In this document: positions 35,842 through 45,371 of the stretch, piece by piece
Position numbering within the stretch: the first letter of the stretch is position 1
How the letters are laid out: every line of letters starts with the position of its first letter
Assembly: GCA_965237985.1 (NCBI GenBank)
Contig: OZ250161.1
Coordinates: 1,736,001-1,800,000 of the forward strand
DNA from: G965212025 sp965237985
GTDB taxonomy: Bacteria; Pseudomonadota; Gammaproteobacteria; Poriferisulfidales; Oxydemutatoraceae
Reading direction: 5' to 3'
DNA: 64,000 nucleotides
The notes under the pieces: generated by a model
What the model saw: only the letters and a program-made list of their open reading frames with translations
What the model was told of the DNA's origin: nothing
Databases searched by the model: none
Program-made: the position numbers and the translations under genes

Positions 35842-36801
35842 GTGAAATACCAGGAAGTTTTGAAAAACTGCGTTTTGGCAGTCTTTGTGGTTTGGCTGGC
35901 AGGAAATGTGCAGGCGCAAGGGGAACCGCAGATGACTGTGTTGTTGGCGGAGAACGGGAGTTTGCCTGCTGATGATCCATATTGTGGGCGATACCCGGGA
36001 GCAGAAACAACGATACGCAGGAGCAAAGTGGGGGCAGAGTCGGGGAGAGGTGGCTGTGTGCCAATAAGCTTGGCAGCGGCACCGAACTTTACAGGGGTTG
36101 CAGATGGCAAGACAGTGGGCGTGGTGGATTGGATTTTGGTGGAGATAAGGGCTTCGGACGCGACTGAGGCAGAGGAGTTTGTAGGCGACACTGTGACGGT
36201 GCAAATACCGGCATTGTTGTTGAGCAACGGTCTCGTGGTTGATGCCGAGCGATTTGCCGGGAGTAGTTCCGTATTGAGCGATGCTGACAGAACTCTATGT
36301 GCCACCGTGGGGAATGGATGCGATGCTGCAGATGTTGAAGTGCCGAGTGAGGCGTTCCCCGTTGCCGTTGGTACCAATGTTCGCGTGGTTATCAGACATA
36401 GAAACCATTTGGATGTCATGTCTGCGGTGCCTGTGGTTGAAACAGACGGTGTTCGCATGTTTGACTTCACAACGGTGACAAATGTTTACACGCCATTAGC
36501 TGACATACCTGCTGTTTGGAGTTATAACAGTGAATTGAGAGGTGACTTGGAGAGAATTTTGTCCCCATACCCGGATTATGCATTCTTAGTCCCTGGTGAT
36601 ACGAATGGAAATGGAGTAGTGGAACCTGTTGATGTTACCGGCGCGACGGGTTTTACAGGTGCCTTTGTCAGTGGAGACACAACCGGGTACAACGATGCAG
36701 ATACCAGCATGAACAATGTAGTGGCACCTGATGATGTGACGGAACGCGGCTTCACGACGGCATTCGTTTCGGGAGCAGCCAGTTCACTAGTTCCGAATTA
36801 A
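35842..36801 (+). CDS. Secreted protein with dockerin-like calcium repeats
   Basis: A 319-residue exported protein; GTG 35842 follows AGGAGGAACGC. The signal peptide ends near VQA-QGEP. The body contains VVIRHRNHLDVMSAVPV and MFDFTT blocks, a pattern I know from secreted, often dockerin-bearing, proteins of marine bacteria. The C-terminus has two Asp/Asn-rich loops, GDTNGNGVVEPVDVTG and YNDADTSMNNVVAPDDV, which look like type I dockerin calcium-binding segments. It carries no membrane anchor of its own and precedes the giant repeat protein by 84 bp, so it could bind a partner at the cell surface. The specific function is unknown. Confidence 0.7.
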   Translation: MKYQEVLKNCVLAVFVVWLAGNVQAQGEPQMTVLLAENGSLPADDPYCGRYPGAETTIRRSKVGAESGRGGCVPISLAAAPNFTGVADGKTVGVVDWILVEIRASDATEAEEFVGDTVTVQIPALLLSNGLVVDAERFAGSSSVLSDADRTLCATVGNGCDAADVEVPSEAFPVAVGTNVRVVIRHRNHLDVMSAVPVVETDGVRMFDFTTVTNVYTPLADIPAVWSYNSELRGDLERILSPYPDYAFLVPGDTNGNGVVEPVDVTGATGFTGAFVSGDTTGYNDADTSMNNVVAPDDVTERGFTTAFVSGAASSLVPN

Positions 36802-36885
36802 TATCAGGTGCCATTCGCAGAAATTTTTGAATTGGGCAGAATTGACGGTTCTGCTTGTTTCTCTTAGTCAAGAGGGAGTATACAG

Positions 36886-39800
36886 ATGTTTTCATTGAAC
36901 TTTAGTCCACAAGGTGAAGCAGCAAAGAAGTGTTTGACTAGAGGCGGTTTGCTCGTTTTGTTCTTGGCAATGGGAAATGCCGGTGCACAGGAGTTCGATT
37001 TTAACAGAGAAAACTTTCTGGTGCCGCCTGTGCCGATAGTGGCAACGTGTTCGGACTGTGTGGGGGAGTTATTTCTCAGAATGAGCGAGCCTGAAATCGC
37101 CGATGGCAGAGCATCAATCGGTGTTTTGCTGAGGGCCAGCCTTTCCAGTAGTTTTACGGCAACCCCCTACTTGGGCAACTACGTATTTCATGTTGCTGTT
37201 GGCGGTGTTGGTATAGAACTTGTTAGAACGTCTTGCAATTTTACTGTGGCGAGTGGTGTGCAGAGCACTTACAACCCGGTTCCTTTGGCTGTGGGCTCAG
37301 CGAGTCCGCTGTCACTTACGGTGAACCAAGTGGCCCCGGGTTTCGGTTTGAGTTCACCGTCGACTGATACACACTACAGGCTGAGCACGGATGGGTTTAG
37401 CCAGTTCGGTACATTCAGTTGTCCGATCAGCGATACGAGTGGTGTAAATGCATACATTCTGGCTCCGGTTAACGTCTATGGATTTACTGTTCAGGTGGGG
37501 GTGGGTAACCAACAGAAATTGTTGCTGAGGGCTGATAATTCGTACCGGTACTATCCTCTTGATGGTGACGCACCATTTGTAGCTGCAACAGGTGATCCTG
37601 TTGACTCCAGTACCGTCACAGTGAGCCTAACGAGCAATTTGGTTGGTGTGCCGTCAACTGCAAGGAACTTTACCTTTAGCCCTGGGTGTGGCGTCGCTCC
37701 CGACAGTAGCGTCGCTCCCGTCGTTCCTGAAGTGCCAATTACCACCACTGTTACAGATATAAAAATATCTTTTGGAGAATCGCAGATATACAACGATTGT
37801 GTGGTGACTTATGACGTGGTGGTTCCAGGTAATAGCTACAGCCTCACACAACGTCTGGGGGAAACGCCCATTCCGCCTGGTGGGGATGTTGTCAGCACAG
37901 TAGTGGTGTCCCTGAATGTTGGTTCTTCGAGTCCAATACAAGTTATTGACTTGGAAGACCCAAACTTGGTGTATTCGGCTTATGCCAATGTGAGGACAAC
38001 CAGCGGTGATCCTCTACCCGTTTCTGCGGCGTATAGCCTGGATGGTGAAGAAATCGACAATGCTGATATTGGCGACGAAGTTACTGTTCAATTTTCCGAT
38101 CGGAACAAGGAAATTAATTTGAACATCGCCTTTAATGCAGCGAGAGAAGCGGCCATAAGAAGCATGAGTGGCGCCAACCCGGTGCAGATTCTGACGCTTG
38201 AAGTAAGGGTTGGTGACAGTGAACCATGGAGCAAATCATACTTGGTGGTTAGTAAAACTGAGGTTGCTGCTGCTATGAATCTCTACAGAAATTTCTTGGG
38301 TACTGTAATTACCAGCACAGAAGGAATTGTCGGCGAAGAGGTAGATGCTGGATTCTTTCTGGCTCAGCTTCTTAGCACCGGTGCTGCTGTGATTGTAGAT
38401 AAAGACGTCATTCAAAACGTATTGAATGCCGCGGTTGGAGGCCTGATAAATCTTCCGGACAGTGGGTTTAGTTCCAGTATACAGAATGAAGTTTTGACTG
38501 ATGCGTACAGTTTTTCTGGATCACTTGATAATCTGGGTGTCACAGAGGCGAGTTTCGTCATTGATCTCGGTTCCAGTCAATTGACGTCGCCAGCGAGACT
38601 GGCTAAGCAAATCAGAACTGGTGTCGAGCAGTGGAGGGGGGTTGATAACGGTTCTGGTGGCAGCGTAAGTTACTCGACTAATAGATACTTGCTACCACCG
38701 TCACCGTGTCTGCCTGCAAATGCTGAATCGGGCTGGCTTGATACAGATAATGGTTATGGACTGTTGCCAGCAAGCAGCACTACTCCTATCAGGTGCATCA
38801 GGATAACCATAGCTGATAATGGTGTTTATGATGTTGACGGTGCTGATCCTGAACTTTTTGGTTTTATTTCTGACTCGATTGTAGGGGTTGCAGACAGTCC
38901 TGACATTGTGCTTGCGCATGCACCACAGGGTTGCAGCTACGAGCCAGGTTATTTTCTTGCAGGTCCCGGTGACCCGATGCCGAATCGCTCAACTTGTGTG
39001 GGTTCAGTTACGGCGCAGATGAGGAACTTCAGAGCCACCGAAAGTACGGGAGATAGCAATGGTAGAGCCGTGGTGGACATTTGGCTCGAGACGGATTTAC
39101 CTTCCACCCATAGTCGTTTCCTCGGTGGCTTTGAGTTTGACATTGCAGTTGATGGGGCCAAATATGGCGGAAGAGATGGTGGCGCTCCTACGGACAGCGG
39201 CATCGATTTAAGGGATAATGTTTGTGCTTTTTCCTATGCAGAGGGCGTGCTTGGCGGGTCAATAAATATAGATACGCGCACTTTTGAACCCGTCTTGTCC
39301 TTGGCAGTTTCTGCGGGCGCGCCTGAAGGTGGTAACCAAGTGGGTCTTATGACCAACTACGTCCTAAAAAGGGATTTCGAGCACTTTGGGACGTTCACCT
39401 GTCCAATTCTAGATCGCTCCCTTGATAGGGGTTATGTTTTCGGTGCTAATAAAGTCTTTGAGTTTCGTGTGCATGATGAGAAGACCAACAGCTCTGGTGA
39501 CTTTGACCCTCTGGTGCTGAGGGCTGATAATTCGTACCGGTACTATCCTCTTGATGGTGACGCACCATTTGTAGCTGCAACAGGTGATCCTGTTGACTCC
39601 AGTACCGTCACAGTGAGTCTAACGAGCAATTTGGTTGGTGTGCCGTCAACTGCAAGGAACTTTACCTTTAGCAGTGGTATCAATGGGTGTGGCGTCGCTC
39701 CCGTCGTTCCTGAAGTGCCAATTACCACCACTGTTACAGATATAAAAATATCTTTTGGAGAATCGCAGATAGACAACGATTGTGTGGTGACTTATGACGT

Positions 39801-42800
39801 GGTGGTTCCAGGTAATAGCTACAGCCTCACACAACGTCTGGGGGAAACGCCCATTCCGCCTGGTGGGGATGTTGTCAGCACAGTAGTGGTGTCCCTGAAT
39901 GTTGGTTCGGATCCAATACAAGTTATTGACTTGGAAGACCCAAACTTGGTGTATTCGGCTTATGCCAATGTGAGGACAACCAGCGGTGATCCTCTATCCG
40001 TTTCTGCGGCGTATAGCCTGGATGGTGAAAAAATCGACAATGCTGATATTGGCGACGAAACTGTTCAATTTTCCGATCGGAACAAGGAAATTAATTTGAA
40101 CCTCGCCTTTAATGCAGCGAGAGAAGCGGCCATAAGAAGCATGAGTGGCGCCAACCCGGTGCAGATTCTGACGCTTGAAGTAAGGGTTGGTGACAGTGAA
40201 CCATGGAGCAAATCATACTTGGTGGTTAGTAAAACTGAGGTTGCTGCTGCTATGAATCTCTACAGAAATTTCTTGGGTACTGTAATTACCAGCACAGAAG
40301 GAATTGTCGGCGAAGAGGTAGATGCTGGATTCTTTCTGGCTCAGCTTCTTAGCACCGGTGCTGCTGTGATTGTAGATAAAGACGTCATTCAAAACGTATT
40401 GAATGCCGCGGTTGGAGGCCTGATAAATCTTCCGGACAGTGGGTTTAGTTCCAGTATACAGAATGAAGTTTTGACTGATGCGTACAGTTTTTCTGGATCA
40501 CTTGATAATCTGGGTGTCACAGAGGCGAGTTTCGTCATTGATCTCGGTTCCAGTCAATTGACGTCGCCAGCGAGACTGGCTAAGCAAATCAGAACTGGTG
40601 TCGAGCAGTGGAGGGGGGTTGATAACGGTTCTGGTGGCAGCGTAAGTTACTCGACTAATAGATACTTGCTACCACCGTCACCGTGTCTGCCTGCAAATGC
40701 TGAATCGGGCTGGCTTGATACAGATAATGGTTATGGACTGTTGCCAGCAAGCAGCACTACTCCTATCAGGTGCATCAGGATAACCATAGCTGATAATGGT
40801 GTTTATGATGTTGACGGTGCTGATCCTGAACTTTTTGGTTTTATTTCTGACTCGATTGTAGGGGTTGCAGACAGTCCTGACATTGTGCTTGCGCATGCAC
40901 CACAGGGTTGCAGCTACGAGCCAGGTTATTTTCTTGCAGGTCCCGGTGACCCGATGCCGAATCGCTCAACTTGTGTGGGTTCAGTTACGGCGCAGATGAG
41001 GAACTTCAGAGCCACCGATCAAAGTACGGAAGATAGCATGGGTAGAGCCGTGGTGGACATTTGGCTCAAGACGGATTTACCTTCCACCCATAGTCGTTTC
41101 CTCGGTGACTTTGAGTTTGACATTGCAGTTGATGGGGCCAAATATGGCGGAGGAGATGGTGGCGCTCCTACGGACAGCGGCATCGATTTAAGGGATAATA
41201 ATGTTTGTGCTTTTTCCTATGCAGAGGGCGTGCTTGGCGGGTCAATAGATATAGCTACGCGCACTTTTGATCCCGTCTTGTCCTTGGCAGTTTCTGCGCG
41301 CGCGCCTGGAGATGGTAACCGAGTGGGTCCTATGACCAACTACGTCCTAAAAAGGGATTTCGAGCGCTTTGGGACGTTCACCTGTCCAATTCTAGATCGC
41401 TCCCTTGATAGGGGTTATGTTTTCGGTGCTAATAAAGTCTTTGAGTTTCGTGTGCATGATGAGAAGACCAACAGCGTTGGTGACTTTGACCCTCTGGTGC
41501 TGAGGGCTGATAATTCGTACCGGTACTATCCTCTTGATGGTGACGCACCATTTGTAGCTGCAACAGGTGATCCTGTTGACTCCAGTACCGTCACAGTGAG
41601 TCTAACGAGCAATTTGGTTGGTGTGCCGTCAACTGCAAGGAACTTTACCTTTAGCCCTGGGTGTGGCGTCGCTCCCGACAGTAGCGTCGCTCCCGTCGTT
41701 CCTGATGTGCCAATTACCCTCCTTGATACAGAAATACCTATAGTTTTTGCAAAATCGCAGATAGACAACGATTGTGTGGTGACTTATGACGTGGTGGTTC
41801 CAGGTAATAGCTACAGCCTCACACAACGTCTGGGGGAAACGCCCATTCCGCCTGGTGGGGATGTTGTCAGCACAGTAGTGGTGTCCCTGAATGTTGGTTC
41901 GGATCCAATACAAGTTGTTGACTTGGAAGACCCAAACTTGGTGTATTCGGCTTATGCCAATGTGAGGACAACCAGCGGTGATCCTCTACCCGTTTCTGCG
42001 GCGTATAGCCTGGATGGTGAAGAAATCGACAATGCTGATATTGGCGACGAAGTTACTGTTCAATTTTCCGATCGGAACAAGGAAATTAATTTGAACATCG
42101 CCTTTAATGCAGCGAGAGAAGCGGCCATAAGAAGCATGAGTGGCGCCAACCCGGTGCAGATTCTGACGCTTGAAGTAAGGGTTGGTGACAGTGAACCATG
42201 GAGCAAATCATACTTGGTGGTTAGTAAAACTGAGGTTGCTGCTGCTATGAATCTCTACAGAAATTTCTTGGGTACTGTAATTACCAGCACAGAAGGAATT
42301 GTCGGCGAAGAGGTAGATGCTGGATTCTTTCTGGCTCAGCTTCTTAGCACCGGTGCTGCTGTGATTGTAGATAAAGACGTCATTCAAAACGTATTGAATG
42401 CCGCGGTTGGAGGCCTGATAAATCTTCCGGACAGTGGGTTTAGTTCCAGTATACAGAATGAAGTTTTGACTGATGCGTACAGTTTTTCTGGATCACTTGA
42501 TAATCTGGGTGTCACAGAGGCGAGTTTCGTCATTGATCTCGGTTCCAGTCAATTGACGTCGCCAGCGAGACTGGCTAAGCAAATCAGAACTGGTGTCGAG
42601 CAGTGGAGGGGGGTTGATAACGGTTCTGGTGGCAGCGTAAGTTACTCGACTAATAGATACTTGCTACCACCGTCACCGTGTCTGCCTGCAAATGCTGAAT
42701 CGGGCTGGCTTGATACAGATAATGGTTATGGACTGTTGCCAGCAAGCAGCACTACTCCTATCAGGTGCATCAGGATAACCATAGCTGATAATGGTGTTTA

Positions 42801-45093
42801 TGATGTTGACGGTGCTGATCCTGAACTTTTTGGTTTTATTTCTGACTCGATTGTAGGGGTTGCAGACAGTCCTGACATTGTGCTTGCGCATGCACCACAG
42901 GGTTGCAGCTACGAGCCAGGTTATTTTCTTGCAGGTCCCGGTGACCCGATGCCGAATCGCTCAACTTGTGTGGGTTCAGTTACGGCGCAGATGAGGAACT
43001 TCAGAGCCACCGATCAAAGTACGGAAGATAGCATGGGTAGAGCCGTGGTGGACATTTGGCTCAAGACGGATTTACCTTCCACCCATAGTCGTTTCCTCGG
43101 TGACTTTGAGTTTGACATTGCAGTTGATGGGGCCAAATATGGCGGAGGAGATGGTGGCGCTCCTACGGACAGCGGCATCGATTTAAGGGATAATAATGTT
43201 TGTGCTTTTTCCTATGCAGAGGGCGTGCTTGGCGGGTCAATAGATATAGCTACGCGCACTTTTGATCCCGTCTTGTCCTTGGCAGTTTCTGCGCGCGCGC
43301 CTGGAGATGGTAACCGAGTGGGTCCTATGACCAACTACGTCCTAAAAAGGGATTTCGAGCGCTTTGGGACGTTCACCTGTCCAATTCTAGATCGCTCCCT
43401 TGATAGGGGTTATGTTTTCGGTGCTAATAAAGTCTTTGAGTTTCGTGTGCATGATGAGAAGACCAACAGCGTTGGTGACTTTGACCCTCTGGTGCTGAGG
43501 GCTGATAATTCGTACCGGTACTATCCTCTTGATGGTGACGCACCATTTGTAGCTGCAACAGGTGATCCTGTTGACTCCAGTACCGTCACAGTGAGTCTAA
43601 CGAGCAATTTGGTTGGTGTGCCGTCAACTGCAAGGAACTTTACCTTTAGCCCTGGGTGTGGCGTCGCTCCCGACAGTAGCGTCGCTCCCGTCGTTCCTGA
43701 TGTGCCAATTACCACCACTGTTACAGATATAAAAATATCTTTTGGAGAATCGCAGATAGACAACGATTGTGTGGTGACTTATGACGTGGTGGTTCCAGGT
43801 AATAGCTACAGCCTCACACAACGTCTGGGGGAAACGCCCATTCCGCCTGGTGGGGATGTTGTCAGCACAGTAGTGGTGTCCCTGAATGTTGGTTCTTCGA
43901 GTCCAATACAAGTTATTGACTTGGAAGACCCAAACTTGGTGTATTCGGCTTATGCCAATGTGAGGACAACCAGCAGTGAGCGTCTATCCATTTTTGCGGC
44001 GTATAGCCTGGATGGTGAAAAAATCGGCGGTGCTTCTCTCGGCGACGAAGTTACTGTTCAATTTTCCGATCAAAACAAGAAAATTGATTTGACCGAAGTC
44101 TTTATTGCAGCGAGAGAAGCGGCCATAAGAAGCATGAGTGGCGCCAACCCGGTGCAGATTCTGACGCTTGAAGTAAGGGTTGGTGACAGTGAACTATGGA
44201 GCAAATCATACTTGGTGGTTAGTAAAACTGCGGTTGCTTATGGCATGGCTGCCTACAGAGATCTCTTGAACACTGTAATTACCAGCACAGAAGGAATTGT
44301 CGGCGAAGAGGTAGATGCTGGATTCTTTCTGGCTGAACTTCTTAGTCGTAGCACCGGTGCTGCTGTGATTGTAGGTCAAGAGGTCATTCAAGGCGAATTG
44401 AATGACGCGGTTGGACGCCTGATAAATCTTCCGGAGAGTGGGTTTAGTAGTACGCAGAATAAAGTTTTGATAACTGATGCGTACACTTTTTCTGGATCAC
44501 TTGATAATCTGGGTGTCACAGAGGCGAGTTTCGTCATTGATCTCGGAGACAGGCAATTGACGTCGCCAACGAGACTGGCTAAGCAAATCAGAACTGGTGG
44601 GGAGTACGAGCAGTGGAGAGGGGTTGATAACGGTTCTGGTGGCAGCGTAAGTTACTCGACTGTGGTCAACTTGCTAGGTGCTGGAGCGCAACCTCCCTGT
44701 CCCGAGGCTGCTGATGCTGTCGGCTGGATGAATACAGATAATGGAGTGTTACCGGCAGCTAGTCCTCTTGCTGATCAAATCAGGTGCATCAGGATAACCA
44801 TAGCTGATGATGGTGTTTATGATGTTGACGGTGCTGATCTTGGACAACCTGGACTTTCTGGTTTTATTTCTGACCCGATTGCAGGGGTTGAAGACAGTCC
44901 TGACATTGTGCTTGCGCACGCTGGTGGCGGCGGTGGTAGCGATGGTTGGATTGTCGCACTCGCAGTTTTGGGAGGCTTGCTCTTTGCTGGCTCTGCTGGA
45001 CTGTGGATGATCTTTGCTCTGCTTGCGATACTCGCCTTGTCCCTGTGGAGGAGGCGAAGCGAAGTTGTTGCTCATCATCGCAGTGAGTTCTAA
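36886..45093 (+). CDS. Giant secreted repeat protein, 2,735 residues
   Basis: ATG 36886 follows AGAGGGAG. A signal peptide (cleavage near NAGA-QEF) leads a secreted body made of an N-terminal portion and three near-identical units of about 665 residues, plus a more diverged fourth. Each unit contains a Cys-flanked beta-rich part, an all-helical-looking segment (AAREAAIRSMSGANPVQILT), and a module ending WRGVDNGSGGSVSYST ... RCIRITIADNGVYDVDGAD that resembles choice-of-anchor U domains. Only the last copy is followed by HAGGGGGSDGW and two hydrophobic stretches ending SLWRRR, a C-terminal sorting or anchor tail. No enzyme motif is seen. It is probably a surface adhesin or structural protein; this is inference. 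Confidence 0.8.
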   Translation: MFSLNFSPQGEAAKKCLTRGGLLVLFLAMGNAGAQEFDFNRENFLVPPVPIVATCSDCVGELFLRMSEPEIADGRASIGVLLRASLSSSFTATPYLGNYVFHVAVGGVGIELVRTSCNFTVASGVQSTYNPVPLAVGSASPLSLTVNQVAPGFGLSSPSTDTHYRLSTDGFSQFGTFSCPISDTSGVNAYILAPVNVYGFTVQVGVGNQQKLLLRADNSYRYYPLDGDAPFVAATGDPVDSSTVTVSLTSNLVGVPSTARNFTFSPGCGVAPDSSVAPVVPEVPITTTVTDIKISFGESQIYNDCVVTYDVVVPGNSYSLTQRLGETPIPPGGDVVSTVVVSLNVGSSSPIQVIDLEDPNLVYSAYANVRTTSGDPLPVSAAYSLDGEEIDNADIGDEVTVQFSDRNKEINLNIAFNAAREAAIRSMSGANPVQILTLEVRVGDSEPWSKSYLVVSKTEVAAAMNLYRNFLGTVITSTEGIVGEEVDAGFFLAQLLSTGAAVIVDKDVIQNVLNAAVGGLINLPDSGFSSSIQNEVLTDAYSFSGSLDNLGVTEASFVIDLGSSQLTSPARLAKQIRTGVEQWRGVDNGSGGSVSYSTNRYLLPPSPCLPANAESGWLDTDNGYGLLPASSTTPIRCIRITIADNGVYDVDGADPELFGFISDSIVGVADSPDIVLAHAPQGCSYEPGYFLAGPGDPMPNRSTCVGSVTAQMRNFRATESTGDSNGRAVVDIWLETDLPSTHSRFLGGFEFDIAVDGAKYGGRDGGAPTDSGIDLRDNVCAFSYAEGVLGGSINIDTRTFEPVLSLAVSAGAPEGGNQVGLMTNYVLKRDFEHFGTFTCPILDRSLDRGYVFGANKVFEFRVHDEKTNSSGDFDPLVLRADNSYRYYPLDGDAPFVAATGDPVDSSTVTVSLTSNLVGVPSTARNFTFSSGINGCGVAPVVPEVPITTTVTDIKISFGESQIDNDCVVTYDVVVPGNSYSLTQRLGETPIPPGGDVVSTVVVSLNVGSDPIQVIDLEDPNLVYSAYANVRTTSGDPLSVSAAYSLDGEKIDNADIGDETVQFSDRNKEINLNLAFNAAREAAIRSMSGANPVQILTLEVRVGDSEPWSKSYLVVSKTEVAAAMNLYRNFLGTVITSTEGIVGEEVDAGFFLAQLLSTGAAVIVDKDVIQNVLNAAVGGLINLPDSGFSSSIQNEVLTDAYSFSGSLDNLGVTEASFVIDLGSSQLTSPARLAKQIRTGVEQWRGVDNGSGGSVSYSTNRYLLPPSPCLPANAESGWLDTDNGYGLLPASSTTPIRCIRITIADNGVYDVDGADPELFGFISDSIVGVADSPDIVLAHAPQGCSYEPGYFLAGPGDPMPNRSTCVGSVTAQMRNFRATDQSTEDSMGRAVVDIWLKTDLPSTHSRFLGDFEFDIAVDGAKYGGGDGGAPTDSGIDLRDNNVCAFSYAEGVLGGSIDIATRTFDPVLSLAVSARAPGDGNRVGPMTNYVLKRDFERFGTFTCPILDRSLDRGYVFGANKVFEFRVHDEKTNSVGDFDPLVLRADNSYRYYPLDGDAPFVAATGDPVDSSTVTVSLTSNLVGVPSTARNFTFSPGCGVAPDSSVAPVVPDVPITLLDTEIPIVFAKSQIDNDCVVTYDVVVPGNSYSLTQRLGETPIPPGGDVVSTVVVSLNVGSDPIQVVDLEDPNLVYSAYANVRTTSGDPLPVSAAYSLDGEEIDNADIGDEVTVQFSDRNKEINLNIAFNAAREAAIRSMSGANPVQILTLEVRVGDSEPWSKSYLVVSKTEVAAAMNLYRNFLGTVITSTEGIVGEEVDAGFFLAQLLSTGAAVIVDKDVIQNVLNAAVGGLINLPDSGFSSSIQNEVLTDAYSFSGSLDNLGVTEASFVIDLGSSQLTSPARLAKQIRTGVEQWRGVDNGSGGSVSYSTNRYLLPPSPCLPANAESGWLDTDNGYGLLPASSTTPIRCIRITIADNGVYDVDGADPELFGFISDSIVGVADSPDIVLAHAPQGCSYEPGYFLAGPGDPMPNRSTCVGSVTAQMRNFRATDQSTEDSMGRAVVDIWLKTDLPSTHSRFLGDFEFDIAVDGAKYGGGDGGAPTDSGIDLRDNNVCAFSYAEGVLGGSIDIATRTFDPVLSLAVSARAPGDGNRVGPMTNYVLKRDFERFGTFTCPILDRSLDRGYVFGANKVFEFRVHDEKTNSVGDFDPLVLRADNSYRYYPLDGDAPFVAATGDPVDSSTVTVSLTSNLVGVPSTARNFTFSPGCGVAPDSSVAPVVPDVPITTTVTDIKISFGESQIDNDCVVTYDVVVPGNSYSLTQRLGETPIPPGGDVVSTVVVSLNVGSSSPIQVIDLEDPNLVYSAYANVRTTSSERLSIFAAYSLDGEKIGGASLGDEVTVQFSDQNKKIDLTEVFIAAREAAIRSMSGANPVQILTLEVRVGDSELWSKSYLVVSKTAVAYGMAAYRDLLNTVITSTEGIVGEEVDAGFFLAELLSRSTGAAVIVGQEVIQGELNDAVGRLINLPESGFSSTQNKVLITDAYTFSGSLDNLGVTEASFVIDLGDRQLTSPTRLAKQIRTGGEYEQWRGVDNGSGGSVSYSTVVNLLGAGAQPPCPEAADAVGWMNTDNGVLPAASPLADQIRCIRITIADDGVYDVDGADLGQPGLSGFISDPIAGVEDSPDIVLAHAGGGGGSDGWIVALAVLGGLLFAGSAGLWMIFALLAILALSLWRRRSEVVAHHRSEF
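37525..44935 (+). repeat. Internal 2-kb repeats of the giant protein gene
   Basis: Unit boundaries marked by CTGAGGGCTGATAATTCG fall at 37525, 39518, 41500 and 43495 (spacings 1993, 1982 and 1995 bp). Long stretches of units 1-3 are identical at the DNA level including third positions, so duplication is recent or sequences are homogenised. Units 2 and 3 share NSVGDFDPL and STEDSMGR variants. The final unit diverges after about 43970. Confidence 0.95.
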
Positions 45094-45113
45094 GTAAACC
45101 AGCTTCATGAATG

Positions 45114-45147
45114 AAAAGGCGGGCGCTTCGGTGCCCGCCTTTTTTTG
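45114..45147 (+). terminator. Intrinsic terminator after the giant protein
   Basis: AAGGCGGGC and GCCCGCCTT form a perfect nine-pair stem around GCTTCGGT, followed by TTTTTG. It lies about 20 bp after the stop codon. Confidence 0.95.
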
Positions 45148-45152
45148 TCTTG

Positions 45153-45174
45153 ACGGCTGTTTCAGAACAGCCGT
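45153..45174. repeat. Perfect 9-bp inverted repeat
   Basis: ACGGCTGTT and AACAGCCGT flank TCAG just after the terminator. There is no T tract; it could be an operator or a second RNA hairpin. About 50 bp further, CACAGTTATGGAACCGTG followed by a T run is a weak terminator-like hairpin. Confidence 0.6.
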
Positions 45175-45371
45175 AATCGAAAGTCTGCTTCAGATGATCG
45201 ATTGAAGCCACTTTTGCCTGCTGTCACAGTTATGGAACCGTGAAGCTTTTTTTTAACAGATGCCTGATGTCAAAAAAGTTATGCTGAGAGGCTGGGGCTG
45301 GTTCGTGTTGTGGTGTTGAAGCGGTAATGGGTATGCGGGTTTGTTTTTAACAACCATGCGGTGGTTGCCAA

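Noticed and set aside
36886..45093. Calling the first giant protein an RTX or autotransporter protein
   Set aside because: No GGxGxDxxx nonapeptides and no C-terminal beta-barrel are seen; the tail is a Gly-rich hydrophobic anchor.
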